Source: Desulfovibrio sp. Marseille-P6017
Lineage (GTDB): Bacteria; Bacillota_A; Clostridia; Peptostreptococcales; Peptostreptococcaceae
NCBI GenBank assembly: GCA_900604495.1
Contig: UWOR01000007.1
Location: 1 to 64,000, forward strand
Direction of reading: 5' to 3'
DNA length: 64,000 nt
Below the pieces are notes generated by a model. It did not search any database. It worked only from the letters and a program-made list of their open reading frames with translations, and had not been told where the DNA came from. Shown here piece after piece: positions 54,681-64,000 of the stretch. Both the position numbers and the translations under genes were made by a program. Each line of letters begins with the position of its first letter. The first letter of the stretch is position 1.

Positions 54681-55904
54681 TTAATAAGATAAAGCTTTTT
54701 CTATATTCTCACTTTCTAAACTCAATAACTTATCACTAGTTAACTTTATACCAATAGCACCTATAGGTGCTGTAATTAGCACACTTAATATTGCTATAGC
54801 CTGCATTATATCTCCACCTACTACTCCCATTTGCAAAGGTATATTAGCTTTAGCTGATTGCACAGTTGCTTTAGGTAGATAAGCTATAATACAAAATATT
54901 CTTTCTTTTTTATTTAGATTTGTACCTGTAAGAGCTAATAATACCCCTATTGACCTTATAAATAGAGAAATACTTAGAATAACTACTCCACCAAAGAAGT
55001 ATTTTCCAACTACATTTGGATTAATTGCCATTCCAACAAAAGTAAATAAATATAATTTACCTATTCTCCAAATAGAGTTCATACTATTTAAAATTACTTG
55101 AGAACTATCATTAGTATAATTTCTTATAAAAAATCCATAAATCATAACAGTTAATAATGAATTAAATATCTCAACATATAAACTTTTTTCTACAAGTCTC
55201 ATTATTAAACATATAGCAAATGGTATTAATGATTTTATATATTTATTTTTAGACTTTTCTATTAATATCCTACTTAATTTAAAAACTATATATCCTACAA
55301 ATAAACTAAATATAATTGTTAATGGTATACTGATAATTTGATTAAATATTGATATTTTTTCACCACTATTACTCTGAATATATATACCTAAGAATGTTGT
55401 AAATAAAGTTATCGCTATAGTATCATCTGCACTTGCACCAACTAATAGCATTTGTGGTATTGCTTTATCTTGACCTATTTTTCTCTCTATCAACGATACC
55501 ATAGATGGTATTAATACTGCAGGGCTAACTGCAGCTATAATAAAACCTAAGATAGCTCCTTGTGTAAAAGTAAAATCTAAAAATATCATAGATAAATATG
55601 CTACAGCAAATCCTTCTAACGTTGCTGGTAGTATACTCAAAAGTAAAGCTGGTCTACCTATCCTTTTTATTTGAGATATATTTATTCCAAGACCTCCTAT
55701 AAATAAAACTGTAACTAAAGCAATATCTTTTAATGTTGGCGATAAATTTAAGACTTCTTTTGGTACAAAATCAAAAAATGATGGCCCTATTAACATACCA
55801 ACTATCATCATTCCTATAAGTGATGGTAGCTTTAATTTTTCAGCTACTTGACCACTAAAACTTGCTATAAACCCTATTATTACTAAACTTAATATTAAAA
55901 ACAT
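54681..55904 (-). CDS. Cation:proton antiporter under a fluoride riboswitch
   Basis: 407 residues, about 12 membrane segments. N-terminal LKLPSLIGMMIVGMLIGPSFF and the core ISPAVLIPSMVSL with VGASADDTIAITLF (Asp-Asp ion-binding pair) mark a CPA antiporter. No cytoplasmic regulatory domain. A fluoride riboswitch with terminator precedes it. In other bacteria such riboswitches control fluoride channels and some Na+/H+ antiporters, where the antiporter is thought to ease fluoride or acid stress. AGGAGGAG precedes the ATG. Confidence 0.9.
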   Translation of the reverse strand: MFLILSLVIIGFIASFSGQVAEKLKLPSLIGMMIVGMLIGPSFFDFVPKEVLNLSPTLKDIALVTVLFIGGLGINISQIKRIGRPALLLSILPATLEGFAVAYLSMIFLDFTFTQGAILGFIIAAVSPAVLIPSMVSLIERKIGQDKAIPQMLLVGASADDTIAITLFTTFLGIYIQSNSGEKISIFNQIISIPLTIIFSLFVGYIVFKLSRILIEKSKNKYIKSLIPFAICLIMRLVEKSLYVEIFNSLLTVMIYGFFIRNYTNDSSQVILNSMNSIWRIGKLYLFTFVGMAINPNVVGKYFFGGVVILSISLFIRSIGVLLALTGTNLNKKERIFCIIAYLPKATVQSAKANIPLQMGVVGGDIMQAIAILSVLITAPIGAIGIKLTSDKLLSLESENIEKALSY

Positions 55905-55921
55905 ACACTCCTCCTATTTTC

Positions 55922-56000
55922 AAAAAAATAGACTCCTACCCTCAATTAGAGAGTAGGAGTCATTAGCTTTCGCACTTTAAGGCGAACTCCATCGCCGATT
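55922..56000 (-). ncRNA. Fluoride (crcB) riboswitch with transcription terminator
   Basis: Minus strand: aptamer GGCGATGGAGTTCGCC (55981-55996), linker TTAAA, hairpin GTGCGAAAGC, then TAATGACTCCTAC, matching the GGNGAUGG...GCUGAUGNCUCCUAC core of fluoride riboswitches. The last segment is shared with a 13-bp terminator stem (55931-55961) followed by TATTTTTTT, giving off/on control by fluoride. Promoter 56019-56047. Confidence 0.92.
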
Positions 56001-56018
56001 TAGTTATTCTTACATTTA

Positions 56019-56047
56019 ATTTTATCAGAATTATATATAATTGTAAA
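56019..56047 (-). promoter_or_regulatory. Promoter of the fluoride-riboswitch transcript
   Basis: TTTACA (56042-56047), 17-bp spacer, TAAAAT (56019-56024) on the minus strand; start expected near 56012, about 15 nt before the aptamer. Confidence 0.7.
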
Positions 56048-56074
56048 TATTAACAAAATATAATTTATCGTAAG

Positions 56075-59000
56075 TTATATTTTATTAACTTTGACTGGAA
56101 GTATTATTGTAAAAGTACTCCCTTTATTTAATTCACTTTCTACAAAAATCTCTCCATTATGCATATCTATAATATGTTTAGTTATAGTAAGCCCTAAACC
56201 GCTTTCTCCCTTACTTTCAGAACTGTGATCTATAACTTGATTAAATCTATCAAATATATATTTTTGATTATCTACATCTATACCACTACCAGTATCTCTT
56301 ACTGTTATCTTGATTTTTTCTTTTAAATCATATATTTTTACTTCTATTTTTCCTCCTGGTGGTGTAAACTTTCTAGCATTATCAATTAAATTAATTATAC
56401 ATCTTTCAATTTCTCTTCTATCACACTCTATAATTTTTTCTTCTATATGCGGATCTATAATTAATTCTATATTATTAGCTTCTATATAATCTTTCATATC
56501 TAGAGCTGCTTCTTCTACTATATATACTATATCCTCATCTCTTAAATCTATATGATAATTTCCATGTTCTACTTTAGATGTATCTATTATATTATTTATA
56601 AGATTAAGTAACCTTTTAGTGTTATTTCTCATCACATTTATATGGTAATCTAAGCGATCTCTTTCTATTCCATTTTTCCTTTTATTAAACTCTAATAACA
56701 GTTGTTGCGTACTAGATATTACATTTAAAGGCGTTCTTAATTCATGAGATAAATTTACAAAATAATTATTTTTATTACGTTCCAACTTTATTACTTTATC
56801 AAACAATTCCTTATTTTTATTCATCTCATTATTCAATTCTATAGTCCTATTTTTTACCAATCTATCTAATCTTTTTACTTTTTGTTCTATTTATATAAAT
56901 GACAACTATTATTAATATTGTATAAATTATATAGGCAATAGGACTAAATAATATATGAGGTTTTACATAAAATGTAAAATTAGATTCATCACTAATTACA
57001 CCATTATGATCTACTGCCCTTATCTTAAAAGTATATTCTCCATAGTTTAAATTTCTATATATTATTTTATTTCCATCTGATAAACTCCATTTTTCATCTA
57101 TCCCGTCTATTTTATAAAAATATTTAGTATTATTAGTATCAGTATAGTCTGGGAAAAAGAATTTTATAGTTAAATTAGAATTATTAGAAAGTTTCATATT
57201 ACTTATATCTGTATAACTTTTTCCATCTACTTCAAATTCTTCAAAAACAACTTTTGTATTACTATTTCCTTTTTTCATATCTTTTGGATTAAATGTATTA
57301 AATCCATTAATCCCACCAAACATTATTTCTCCGCCTTTATTTTTATAATAAGCACCTGCATTAAACTCATTGCTTTGAAGCCCATCCATAATACTATAAT
57401 TAATAAATCTTTCACTTTTAGGGTTTAGTACAGAAATTCCATAATTAGTACTCATCCATAAGTTATTATTATCATCAGCTATTATAGAATATATATTATC
57501 ATTACATAAACCATCTAATTCTGTATATTTTTTATATTCTTCAGTTTCTTTATTTATTCTATTAAGACCATAACTAGTTCCTATCCAGATGTAATTATCA
57601 TCTTCATAAAAAGCATATATAGTTGTTGATCCTATATCTTCTTTATTCTCTCTATAAACATTTATTATATTTTTATTAATATCTAGTCTTATAGTATAAC
57701 CTTGTTTAAATGTTCCAATTAAATAACTTCCATCTCTTAACTCATATATAGATTTGACATAATTATCTTCTATACCATATTTTTCAAATTTATCATTTAA
57801 ACTTATTATTTTTTCAGTTTTTGTATCTAATATATTAACTCCACTAGGTGAGCCTATCCATAAATATCCTTTACTATCTAACATTAGCACTTTTATATTA
57901 TTATTTAGTAACCCATTATCTTCACTATATTTTTTTATAGAGTAATCTTGCTTATCAATTCTATTTAGCCCATTTCTAGTAGCTACCCATACATAATCGT
58001 CTTCTCCAACTATAAAATTTATGCTACTATCTGATAAACCATCTTCTTGATCAATGACTTTAATAACATCTCTATTATTTCTAGATATTATATTTATTCC
58101 ACCAGATTTTGTACCTCCCCATAGATATCCATCATTATCTTCATATAATCCGTGAATTACATTATCATTTAATGATTTATCATTGTCTATTGAATTTTTA
58201 TAATGTTCTACCTTATTATTAGGGTCAAATATATTTATTCCTGAGTAAGTACCGACCCAAATCAGTCCATTATTATCTTCCAGTATTCCAAATGTTTGAT
58301 TATTTAATAAACTATATCTATCATATAACTTATTTTGATAAGTTATGAAGCTGTCACTTTCTTCTATATATTTTGATAATCCTTCATCTGTACATACCCA
58401 TATAGCTCCACTTTTATCTCTTAATATATTTGTAACGTAACCGCCTTGAAGAGATGTTTCATCACCTTCAACATTTTGATATACAGTTATTTCATTTGTA
58501 TTTATATTTATTTTATTTAATCCTTTACTTTCTGTTCCTACCCATACATATCCATTTCTATCACTATATACTTTATAAATACAATTTTCACTTATAGAGT
58601 TTTCATCTTCTGTGCTGTAAAATTTTTGTATTGTTTTTTCACTTACATCAATCTTATTTAAACCAAAATATGTTCCTATCCATATATCTTTATTCTCATC
58701 TTGAGCCAAACTGTATATATCTTGACATGTTAATGTATCTTCATCATCAAGTATTCTATCAAAACTATCTGTTTTGGGGTTATATAAATTTAATCCATTT
58801 TCAGTTCCAACTAACACCCTTCCATCATCAGTTACTAATATATCCGCTCCATTATTACTTGATAAATTACCATTATCTTTTCCTTCATAATAATTAGTAA
58901 TTGTGTTATCTTTATTACTTATTTTACTTACTCCAGATATAGTTCCAACCCATATATTTCCATCTAAATCTTCTTTTATAGAAAAAATATAATTACTCGC

Positions 59001-59258
59001 TATGCTTGTCTTTGAATCTTTTCCATATTTATATACTTTAAAATTATATCCATCATATCTATTAAGACCATCATTAGTACCTATCCATATATATCCTTTA
59101 CTGTCTTGGTATATTGACTCTGCCGTTGATTGAGATAAACCGTCTATCGTCGTTATGCTATTAAACTGAATATTATCATCATATGCATAAACATCTTTAT
59201 ACACAAAAAGTAATAATAAACAGAATATAATAGGGATTTTTAATAATTTCTTAATCAT
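56075..59258 (-). pseudogene. Two-component regulator-propeller sensor kinase, frameshifted
   Basis: Start at 59256-59258 (AGGAG upstream), signal peptide to about residue 27. About a dozen beta-propeller blades follow (GYIWIGTNDGLNRYD, GNIWVGTISGV, GYLWIGSPSGV and others), then a Y_Y_Y domain and a membrane segment near the end. The frame stops at 56862-56864, but the kinase half continues one phase over: deleting one A from the A5 run at 56879-56883 gives TKVKRLDRLVKNRTIELNN and joins the HisKA (SHELRTP) and HATPase (GESGLGLTITK) domains. The kinase half has only a TTG and no ribosome binding site. No receiver domain or response regulator nearby. Confidence 0.88.
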
Positions 59259-59288
59259 ACTCATCTCCTAAAACACTTGATTTTATAT

Positions 59289-59325
59289 ATAAATATAGGG
59301 TAGCTACAAAGCCACCCTATATTAT
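59289..59325 (-). terminator. Terminator of thyA-folA
   Basis: Stem ATATAGGGT/ACCCTATAT around a GGCTTTGTAGCT apex, right after the folA stop; the T tract is weak. Confidence 0.6.
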
Positions 59326-59814
59326 TTACTTAGAAAGGACTATATAATCTGCACTTATATTATCTTCTTCGAAAGTTGTTATATAACTTTCATTAGGAAA
59401 TAGTTCTTTTAATTTATCTATTGATATAAAAGTATCTGCATCCTTAACTATCTCATTTACAAATGTTACATGTGCTTCGTCTGCAATATTCTTATCTAGT
59501 ATTTGATTGTAGATAGATGCACCTCCTATTATATATACATCTCTATCTTCATTATCTAAATAATTTTTTAATTCATCAAAATTAGTAAATACTTTAGCAC
59601 CTTCATAAGATTTTCCTGAAGTTGTAAGTACTATATTTTCTCTATTTGGTAAAGGCCTTACTGGTAGTGATTCCCATGTATTTCTTCCCATTACTACTAT
59701 ATTTCCTGATGTTAATTTTTTAAAGTTTTTTAAATCATCTTTTATATGAAATAAAAGGTCATTATCTCTTCCTATTGCACCATTTTTATCTACTGCTACT
59801 ATAATTTTTATCAT
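59326..59814 (-). CDS. folA: Dihydrofolate reductase
   Basis: 162 residues, standard length. IIVAVDKNGAIGRDNDLLFHIKDDL carries the active-site Asp, VVMGRNTWESLP binds NADPH, and VYIGGASIYNQ is near the end. It regenerates tetrahydrofolate consumed by thymidylate synthase, whose gene lies 12 bp upstream in the same operon. Confidence 0.96.
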   Translation of the reverse strand: MIKIIVAVDKNGAIGRDNDLLFHIKDDLKNFKKLTSGNIVVMGRNTWESLPVRPLPNRENIVLTTSGKSYEGAKVFTNFDELKNYLDNEDRDVYIIGGASIYNQILDKNIADEAHVTFVNEIVKDADTFISIDKLKELFPNESYITTFEEDNISADYIVLSK

Positions 59815-59826
59815 GTCTACCTCTCT

Positions 59827-60657
59827 TTATATTGCTAATTCAAATTTTAACTGAGGTTTAACACTCTCATATCCAACTAATTCAAAGTCATCTATTGTGA
59901 ATGAGTAAAAATCAGTTTTTTCTGGATTTAATATTAACTTTGGTTGACAGTTAATAGGTTCTCTTTCTAACATTATTTTTGCATTTTCTTCATGTCTATC
60001 ATATAAATGAAGATTTATTATATAATGAGTAAATTTACCTGGCTTTAGACCACAATGTCTAGCTACCATCATTAATAAGGCTGTGTACTGCATTCCATTA
60101 ATATGACCTGCAACTATAAAATCAGAACTTCTTTGAGTTAATGACATGTCTAAATAGTCACCTCTAACAGTCCATATTGTTTCATATGCACAAGGCTTTA
60201 ATCCGTCAGTTTCTTTAAAATCTTCTTCTTGCCATAAGTTCATTATATGTCTTCTTCCATAAGGATCCTTTTTTATTCCTTCTAAAAGATTATTCATAAG
60301 GTTATACTTTTTAACTGTTGCTCCATATCTTTGGCCAATAGTTCCAGGTCTGTCTTTACTTTCCCATTCGTCCCACCAATGTATATTATACTTATTTTTT
60401 AATATATCTAGACTACTAGTTTGATCTTGGTATATCCAAAGTATTTCTTTTATTGCATTTTTTATAGCAATTGGTCTTAGTGTTATTATTGGTAATTCAC
60501 CTTTATCTATATCATAAGTATGTACTTGATGAGTTATAAAAGTACTATGAGCTGGTGCATGATCTGATGGATAGTACGGTCTTGGTCCTTTATCTTTAGT
60601 ACCTTCTGCTAATATTGTTCTCATTGTATCTTTAAAAATTTTATCTGCTTTATTCAT
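59827..60657 (-). CDS. thyA: Thymidylate synthase
   Basis: 276 residues. Catalytic Cys in LKPCAYETIW, dUMP-binding TQRSSDFIVAGHINGMQY, and phosphate-binding DPYGRRHIM. It methylates dUMP to dTMP with methylene-tetrahydrofolate. First gene of the thyA-folA operon, GGAGGTAGTATAAATT before the ATG. Confidence 0.96.
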   Translation of the reverse strand: MNKADKIFKDTMRTILAEGTKDKGPRPYYPSDHAPAHSTFITHQVHTYDIDKGELPIITLRPIAIKNAIKEILWIYQDQTSSLDILKNKYNIHWWDEWESKDRPGTIGQRYGATVKKYNLMNNLLEGIKKDPYGRRHIMNLWQEEDFKETDGLKPCAYETIWTVRGDYLDMSLTQRSSDFIVAGHINGMQYTALLMMVARHCGLKPGKFTHYIINLHLYDRHEENAKIMLEREPINCQPKLILNPEKTDFYSFTIDDFELVGYESVKPQLKFELAI

Positions 60658-60754
60658 AATTTATACTACCTCCGATTAATATTCTTTTTTATTATATAAT
60701 AAATACTGAATTTTATCATCGTTTTTTATATTATATAGATTATAATTTATAAAA

Positions 60755-60790
60755 ACAAAAAAGAACAAATTAATTTGTTCTTTTTGTTCT
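60755..60790. terminator. Terminator-like hairpin upstream of thyA
   Basis: AAAAAGAACAAAT/ATTTGTTCTTTTT, symmetrical with T runs on both strands; likely ends transcription of the HAD gene located 90 bp away. Confidence 0.65.
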
Positions 60791-60876
60791 TTTATAATGT
60801 AAGATAGACAATATTCAATTAATTACTTTTATTTTTAAGGAAGAAATATTTTATACTTACTATAATTACAAAATTT

Positions 60877-61554
60877 TTATACAGTATACGCGTTTTGCTT
60901 ATATTCTTCTAAGTACTGTTTTACCATAAATAAATTTTCAAATATATATGAAGATTTCATTTTCATTTCTTCACTAGGTTCTATCATATCTGGAACATGT
61001 ATTACGGTCATGCCTCCATTATATCCTGCTTCTATTCCAGCTGGTGAATCTTCTACAACCATACATTCTTCTGGTCTAAGCCCTAATTTTTTCGCAGCTT
61101 TTAAAAATATTTCTGGATTTGGCTTAGAATTTTCTACTTCATCTCCACATATAATACCATCAAAAACATTTTCTATTCCTGCACTTTCTAATCTCTTAAT
61201 AGCTCTTTTCCTATTAGTTGATGTTGCTAATGCAATCTTATATTCATTTTCTTTCAAAAATCTTAGTAATTCATGTACTCCTAATTTAGATGGTGTTCCA
61301 TTTAATTCTAAATATTCATTCATATATTTAGTTCTACATTCATAAATATCATCTAACGGAAATTCTATACCATAAGTTTGTCCCAGTACATTTCTTATAC
61401 TTTCATTATTTCTTCCAATAATTGATGTATGTACATCCATATTATAGTTATACCCATACTTTTTAAATGCTTTAACCCAGCATTCAAATGATATTTTTTC
61501 TGTATCTATGAGTACTCCATCCATATCAAATATAATCCCCTTTATATTCTCCAT
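60877..61554 (-). CDS. HAD-superfamily phosphatase (beta-phosphoglucomutase-like)
   Basis: 225 residues from the ATG at 61552-61554 (GGAGGG upstream). Motif I FDMDGVLIDTE (nucleophile Asp10, acid/base Asp12), motif II LATSTNRKRA, motif III lysine in GDEVENSKPNPEIFLKAA, and motif IV VVEDSPAGIEAG. A helical cap between motifs I and II makes it HAD subfamily IA. Substrates are sugar phosphates or similar small phosphoesters; beta-phosphoglucomutase cannot be confirmed. Confidence 0.88.
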   Translation of the reverse strand: MENIKGIIFDMDGVLIDTEKISFECWVKAFKKYGYNYNMDVHTSIIGRNNESIRNVLGQTYGIEFPLDDIYECRTKYMNEYLELNGTPSKLGVHELLRFLKENEYKIALATSTNRKRAIKRLESAGIENVFDGIICGDEVENSKPNPEIFLKAAKKLGLRPEECMVVEDSPAGIEAGYNGGMTVIHVPDMIEPSEEMKMKSSYIFENLFMVKQYLEEYKQNAYTV

Positions 61555-61597
61555 TTTTCCCTCCATTTTAATATACTTACTTTGTATATTATCAGAA

Positions 61598-63697
61598 TTA
61601 CATGAATAAATCTATTAAATTATCTTTTGATAAGTTCTTAAGAATACTACTATCTTCTAAATTATTATCTATAACGTTATCAATTAAATCTTTTTTACTT
61701 TCTTGAAGGCCAACAACTCTCTCTTCAACAGTATCTTTTGCTATTAGTTTAACTACATCTACAACATTTTTTTGACCAATTCTATGTGCCCTATCACTAG
61801 CTTGATTTTCAACAGAAGGGTTCCACCAAGGATCAAAATGTATTACCATAGATGCACTTGTTAAGTTAAGTCCTGTTCCACCGGCTTTTAATGATATTAA
61901 AAATATTTTAATATTCTCATTTGCATTAAACTCATCAACTAATCTTATTCTATCTTTCGCATTAGTTTTTCCATCTAAGTAGCTATATGATATATTTTTT
62001 TCATTTAATTTGTCTTCTATTAAATTTAAAACCTTAGTAAACTGAGAAAATACAAGTATTTTTCTATCTTTATTTTCATCTATTATATTAAATAATATAT
62101 CAATCTTAGAATTCTTGCCTTTATAATTTTTAACCATAATTTCTGGTGCCAATACTAACTGTCTAAGCTTTGTTAAATAAGAAAATATAGATATATTATC
62201 ATTGCTAATTTCTTTTATCTTATTCTTTATTAGCTTTACAAATCCTATATAAGCTCTTTTATGTTCTTTTTCTAATTCAATATAATACTTATGTTCTATC
62301 TTATCTGGCAATTCTTTTATAACTTCAGTTTTAGTTCTTCTTAATATAAAAGGTTGTATCATTCTTTTTAGCTCTTCTCTATTTTTTTCATCATTTACAA
62401 ATATATTTTTAAATCTTTCTTTAGAATAAAGATAATTAGGCATTATGAAATCAAATATAGACCATAACTCTATTAGATTATTTTCTATTGGAGTACCTGT
62501 AAGAGCAAACTTAATTTTTGCATTTACACCTTTTATAGTTTTAGAAATTATAGAATCTGGATTTTTTATATTTTGAGCTTCGTCTATAAAACAATAATCA
62601 AATTTAATACCTTTATATTGCTCTTGATCATTTCTATAAGTATTATAAGTTGTAAGTACTATATCATAGTCATTAGCCCTACTTATTATTTTTTCTCTTT
62701 CTGCCTTATTTCCATGAGCCAATCCTATATTTAAACTTGGTGCAAACTTTTCAAATTCATTTTTCCAATTATGTATTAACGCAGTTGGAGTAATAACAAT
62801 ACTCTTTTTTTCCTTCTTATAAAGTAAAAACGATATTGCTTGTAATGTTTTACCCAGACCCATTTCATCAGCTAAAATTCCTCCAAATTCATAGTCTGAT
62901 AAAGTATTTAAATAATCGAAACCTTTAATTTGATAATCTCTTAATTTTGCATTTAAATTAATTGGAATTTCATGTTTAAACTTAGATACTTTTTTGTATC
63001 GTTTAGAAATATTAGTTATATAATTCTTTCCAACTACAAAATCTATATTTTCTTTCTCTATTACATTTTCTAGATACATTGACTTATTATTTGGTATTTT
63101 CATATTATCAAAGTCAATATATATACCTAATGTATCTATAATTTTAAATACATTTATCAAGTCTTTATTTTTTAAATCTAAATAACTCCCCGTAGATAAC
63201 CTGTGTAGTTTTTTATTTTCTTTATATGAATTAAAAATTCTTCTATATTCATTTTTATTTATTCCATCTATATCTAAATCTACACCTATATAACCACCTC
63301 TAGACTGACTTGTATTAAATGTCAAACTTGGATCTATTATATTATCAATATTTTCTTTATATGCAAAATCTTCTTTTTTATTTAAACTATCAGTGCCACT
63401 CAACACTGTTGCTACTATGTGCGAACAGATTTTAGGTTGACTATCTCTTGAAATAAAATCTTTACAGTCACAGCTATAGTTTAAAATCGCTCTAGTCTTG
63501 CTATTAATCATTATAATACTAGTATAACTTTTATTTGAATACTCATCTAAGACAGTTCCATAAAAAGTAAATATTCCTTCATCTTCTTTTGAATAACTAT
63601 CTCTTACTAAATTTCTTTTATATGATGTAAAACCACTATTATATCTAGTTCTATCACTATTAAATTCTATTATATTTTTTATTATATTAATATCCAT
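61598..63697 (-). CDS. SNF2-family helicase with SWIM zinc finger
   Basis: 699 residues. The N-terminal SWIM motif uses Cys76, Cys78, Cys91 and His93 (CDCKD...CSH). The SNF2 ATPase has DEMGLGKTLQAISFL (Walker A), FIDEAQ (Walker B), LTGTPIENNLIELWSIFDF, SLKAGGTGLNLTSAS and DPWWNPSVENQASDRAHRIGQ. It moves along double-stranded DNA and may displace bound proteins. Shorter than the usual 1000-residue firmicute version because the N-terminal region is compact. GTGGTGAT before the ATG. Confidence 0.92.
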   Translation of the reverse strand: MDINIIKNIIEFNSDRTRYNSGFTSYKRNLVRDSYSKEDEGIFTFYGTVLDEYSNKSYTSIIMINSKTRAILNYSCDCKDFISRDSQPKICSHIVATVLSGTDSLNKKEDFAYKENIDNIIDPSLTFNTSQSRGGYIGVDLDIDGINKNEYRRIFNSYKENKKLHRLSTGSYLDLKNKDLINVFKIIDTLGIYIDFDNMKIPNNKSMYLENVIEKENIDFVVGKNYITNISKRYKKVSKFKHEIPINLNAKLRDYQIKGFDYLNTLSDYEFGGILADEMGLGKTLQAISFLLYKKEKKSIVITPTALIHNWKNEFEKFAPSLNIGLAHGNKAEREKIISRANDYDIVLTTYNTYRNDQEQYKGIKFDYCFIDEAQNIKNPDSIISKTIKGVNAKIKFALTGTPIENNLIELWSIFDFIMPNYLYSKERFKNIFVNDEKNREELKRMIQPFILRRTKTEVIKELPDKIEHKYYIELEKEHKRAYIGFVKLIKNKIKEISNDNISIFSYLTKLRQLVLAPEIMVKNYKGKNSKIDILFNIIDENKDRKILVFSQFTKVLNLIEDKLNEKNISYSYLDGKTNAKDRIRLVDEFNANENIKIFLISLKAGGTGLNLTSASMVIHFDPWWNPSVENQASDRAHRIGQKNVVDVVKLIAKDTVEERVVGLQESKKDLIDNVIDNNLEDSSILKNLSKDNLIDLFM

Positions 63698-63837
63698 TTA
63701 ATCACCACTCTTTCATTCTTATAATTATACAAAAATAAATTATTATTTACTAGACAATTAAATTTTTTAATGATACTATATATAGGCATATTTCATATGT
63801 GGGAGGGCGAGGGATACACAATAAAAAGGAAAGAGGC

Positions 63838-64000
63838 ATGAATCAACAAACATTAACACTTCAACAAAACAATATCAAAACAGAGGTATTAGCTGGTATG
63901 ACGACTTTTATATCAAGTGCTTATATCATAATGACTAATGCTCTCATACTATCAGATGCTGGTATCAGTTCAGATGCTGCTATGATAGCAACTATATTTA
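63838..64000 (+). CDS. AzgA-type (NCS2) purine permease, N-terminal fragment (partial)
   Basis: Begins at 63838 behind AAAAAGGAAAGAGG and runs off the right edge; 54 codons visible. The opening TEVLAGMTTFISSAYIIMTNALILSDAG is the start of adenine/guanine/hypoxanthine permeases (PbuG/PbuO/AzgA group): proton symporters of purine bases. No purine riboswitch is visible in the 140 bp upstream. Its base composition is slightly richer in G+C than neighbouring genes. Confidence 0.85.
   Translation, partial: MNQQTLTLQQNNIKTEVLAGMTTFISSAYIIMTNALILSDAGISSDAAMIATIF

Noticed and set aside
56860..56890. Programmed ribosomal frameshifting in the propeller kinase
   Set aside because: The run is only five As without a canonical slippery heptamer or a downstream stimulatory structure that I can see; a simple indel is more economical.
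58631..58897. Long plus-strand open frame within the propeller sensor gene
   Set aside because: It is the antisense shadow of the repeat-rich propeller coding sequence and has no ribosome binding site.
63700..63837. Guanine riboswitch before the AzgA-type permease
   Set aside because: The 140-bp gap shows no UUUCUACC-type core or P1 stem, only a purine-rich ribosome binding region.

Overview
The window is AT-rich, low-GC Gram-positive DNA with dense, mostly minus-strand genes, strong GGAGG-type ribosome binding sites and many rho-independent terminators. Gene content fits a spore-forming anaerobe of the Peptostreptococcaceae (Clostridioides, Paraclostridium or Romboutsia relatives): an hsmR/hsmA-like heme-sensing pair as described in C. 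difficile, a BclA-like collagen-repeat surface protein, a DapL-type aminotransferase, a SEC-C methionine aminopeptidase and a U32 peptidase-family protein. Species cannot be fixed from the sequence alone. I saw no tRNA, rRNA, CRISPR array, prophage or intact insertion sequence.

Layout. 1-9.4 kb: start of an ABC exporter behind a MerR-type promoter; a BMP-family nucleoside-binding lipoprotein behind a PyrR-like attenuator; a glycolipid glycosyltransferase followed by a two-component system; an Ogt DNA repair protein; a secreted PIG-L deacetylase; an AbgT transporter broken by one stop codon; and a DUF362 protein with a second MerR-type promoter. 9.6-17.3 kb: pentapeptide protein, small unknowns, a frameshifted CPBP protease, DUF1638, an EFR1 ferredoxin, and a GH31 glycosidase next to a frameshifted AraC regulator. 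17.4-31.6 kb: three-subunit molybdenum hydroxylase, CPA antiporter, collagen-like spore-surface protein, glutamate synthase (gltB-gltD) and an NCS2 purine permease. 31.9-36 kb: two tiny genes, a decayed ABC-2 transporter and lactate dehydrogenase. 36-45 kb: DEAD-box-like helicase, DapL aminotransferase, an unidentified structured element, Map, U32 protein, a half-size permease pair, and a second two-component system. 45-54 kb: copper ATPase, M16C peptidase, ECF S component, and a MarR/HsmA operon with tandem operators. 54-64 kb: a fluoride-riboswitch-controlled antiporter with a pentapeptide gene, a frameshifted propeller sensor kinase, thyA-folA, HAD phosphatase, a SWIM/SNF2 helicase, and the start of an AzgA-type purine permease.

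Regulation. The most striking signal is at 42.7-42.9 kb. The promoter of the second two-component system (44917-44934) and a promoter-like site just past its kinase gene share an identical 18-bp direct-repeat box, with the -10 at the same spacing. The second site reads into a predicted ~130-nt RNA with a stable hairpin whose loop carries an anti-Shine-Dalgarno CCUCC, ending in a terminator that overlaps the 3' end of the convergent permease gene. This looks like a response-regulator-driven small RNA. Other control elements are the fluoride riboswitch on an antiporter, twin MerR-type promoters with 19-bp spacers, a PyrR-like leader on a BMP lipoprotein, and twin 20-bp-phased operators on the hsm operon.

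Integrity. Six genes are broken. Two carry nonsense codons (abgT, ABC ATPase), three carry single frameshifts (CPBP, AraC, propeller kinase; two of these in A runs), and one permease is multiply disrupted. The multiply broken permease argues for real decay, while the homopolymer lesions could also be sequencing errors.
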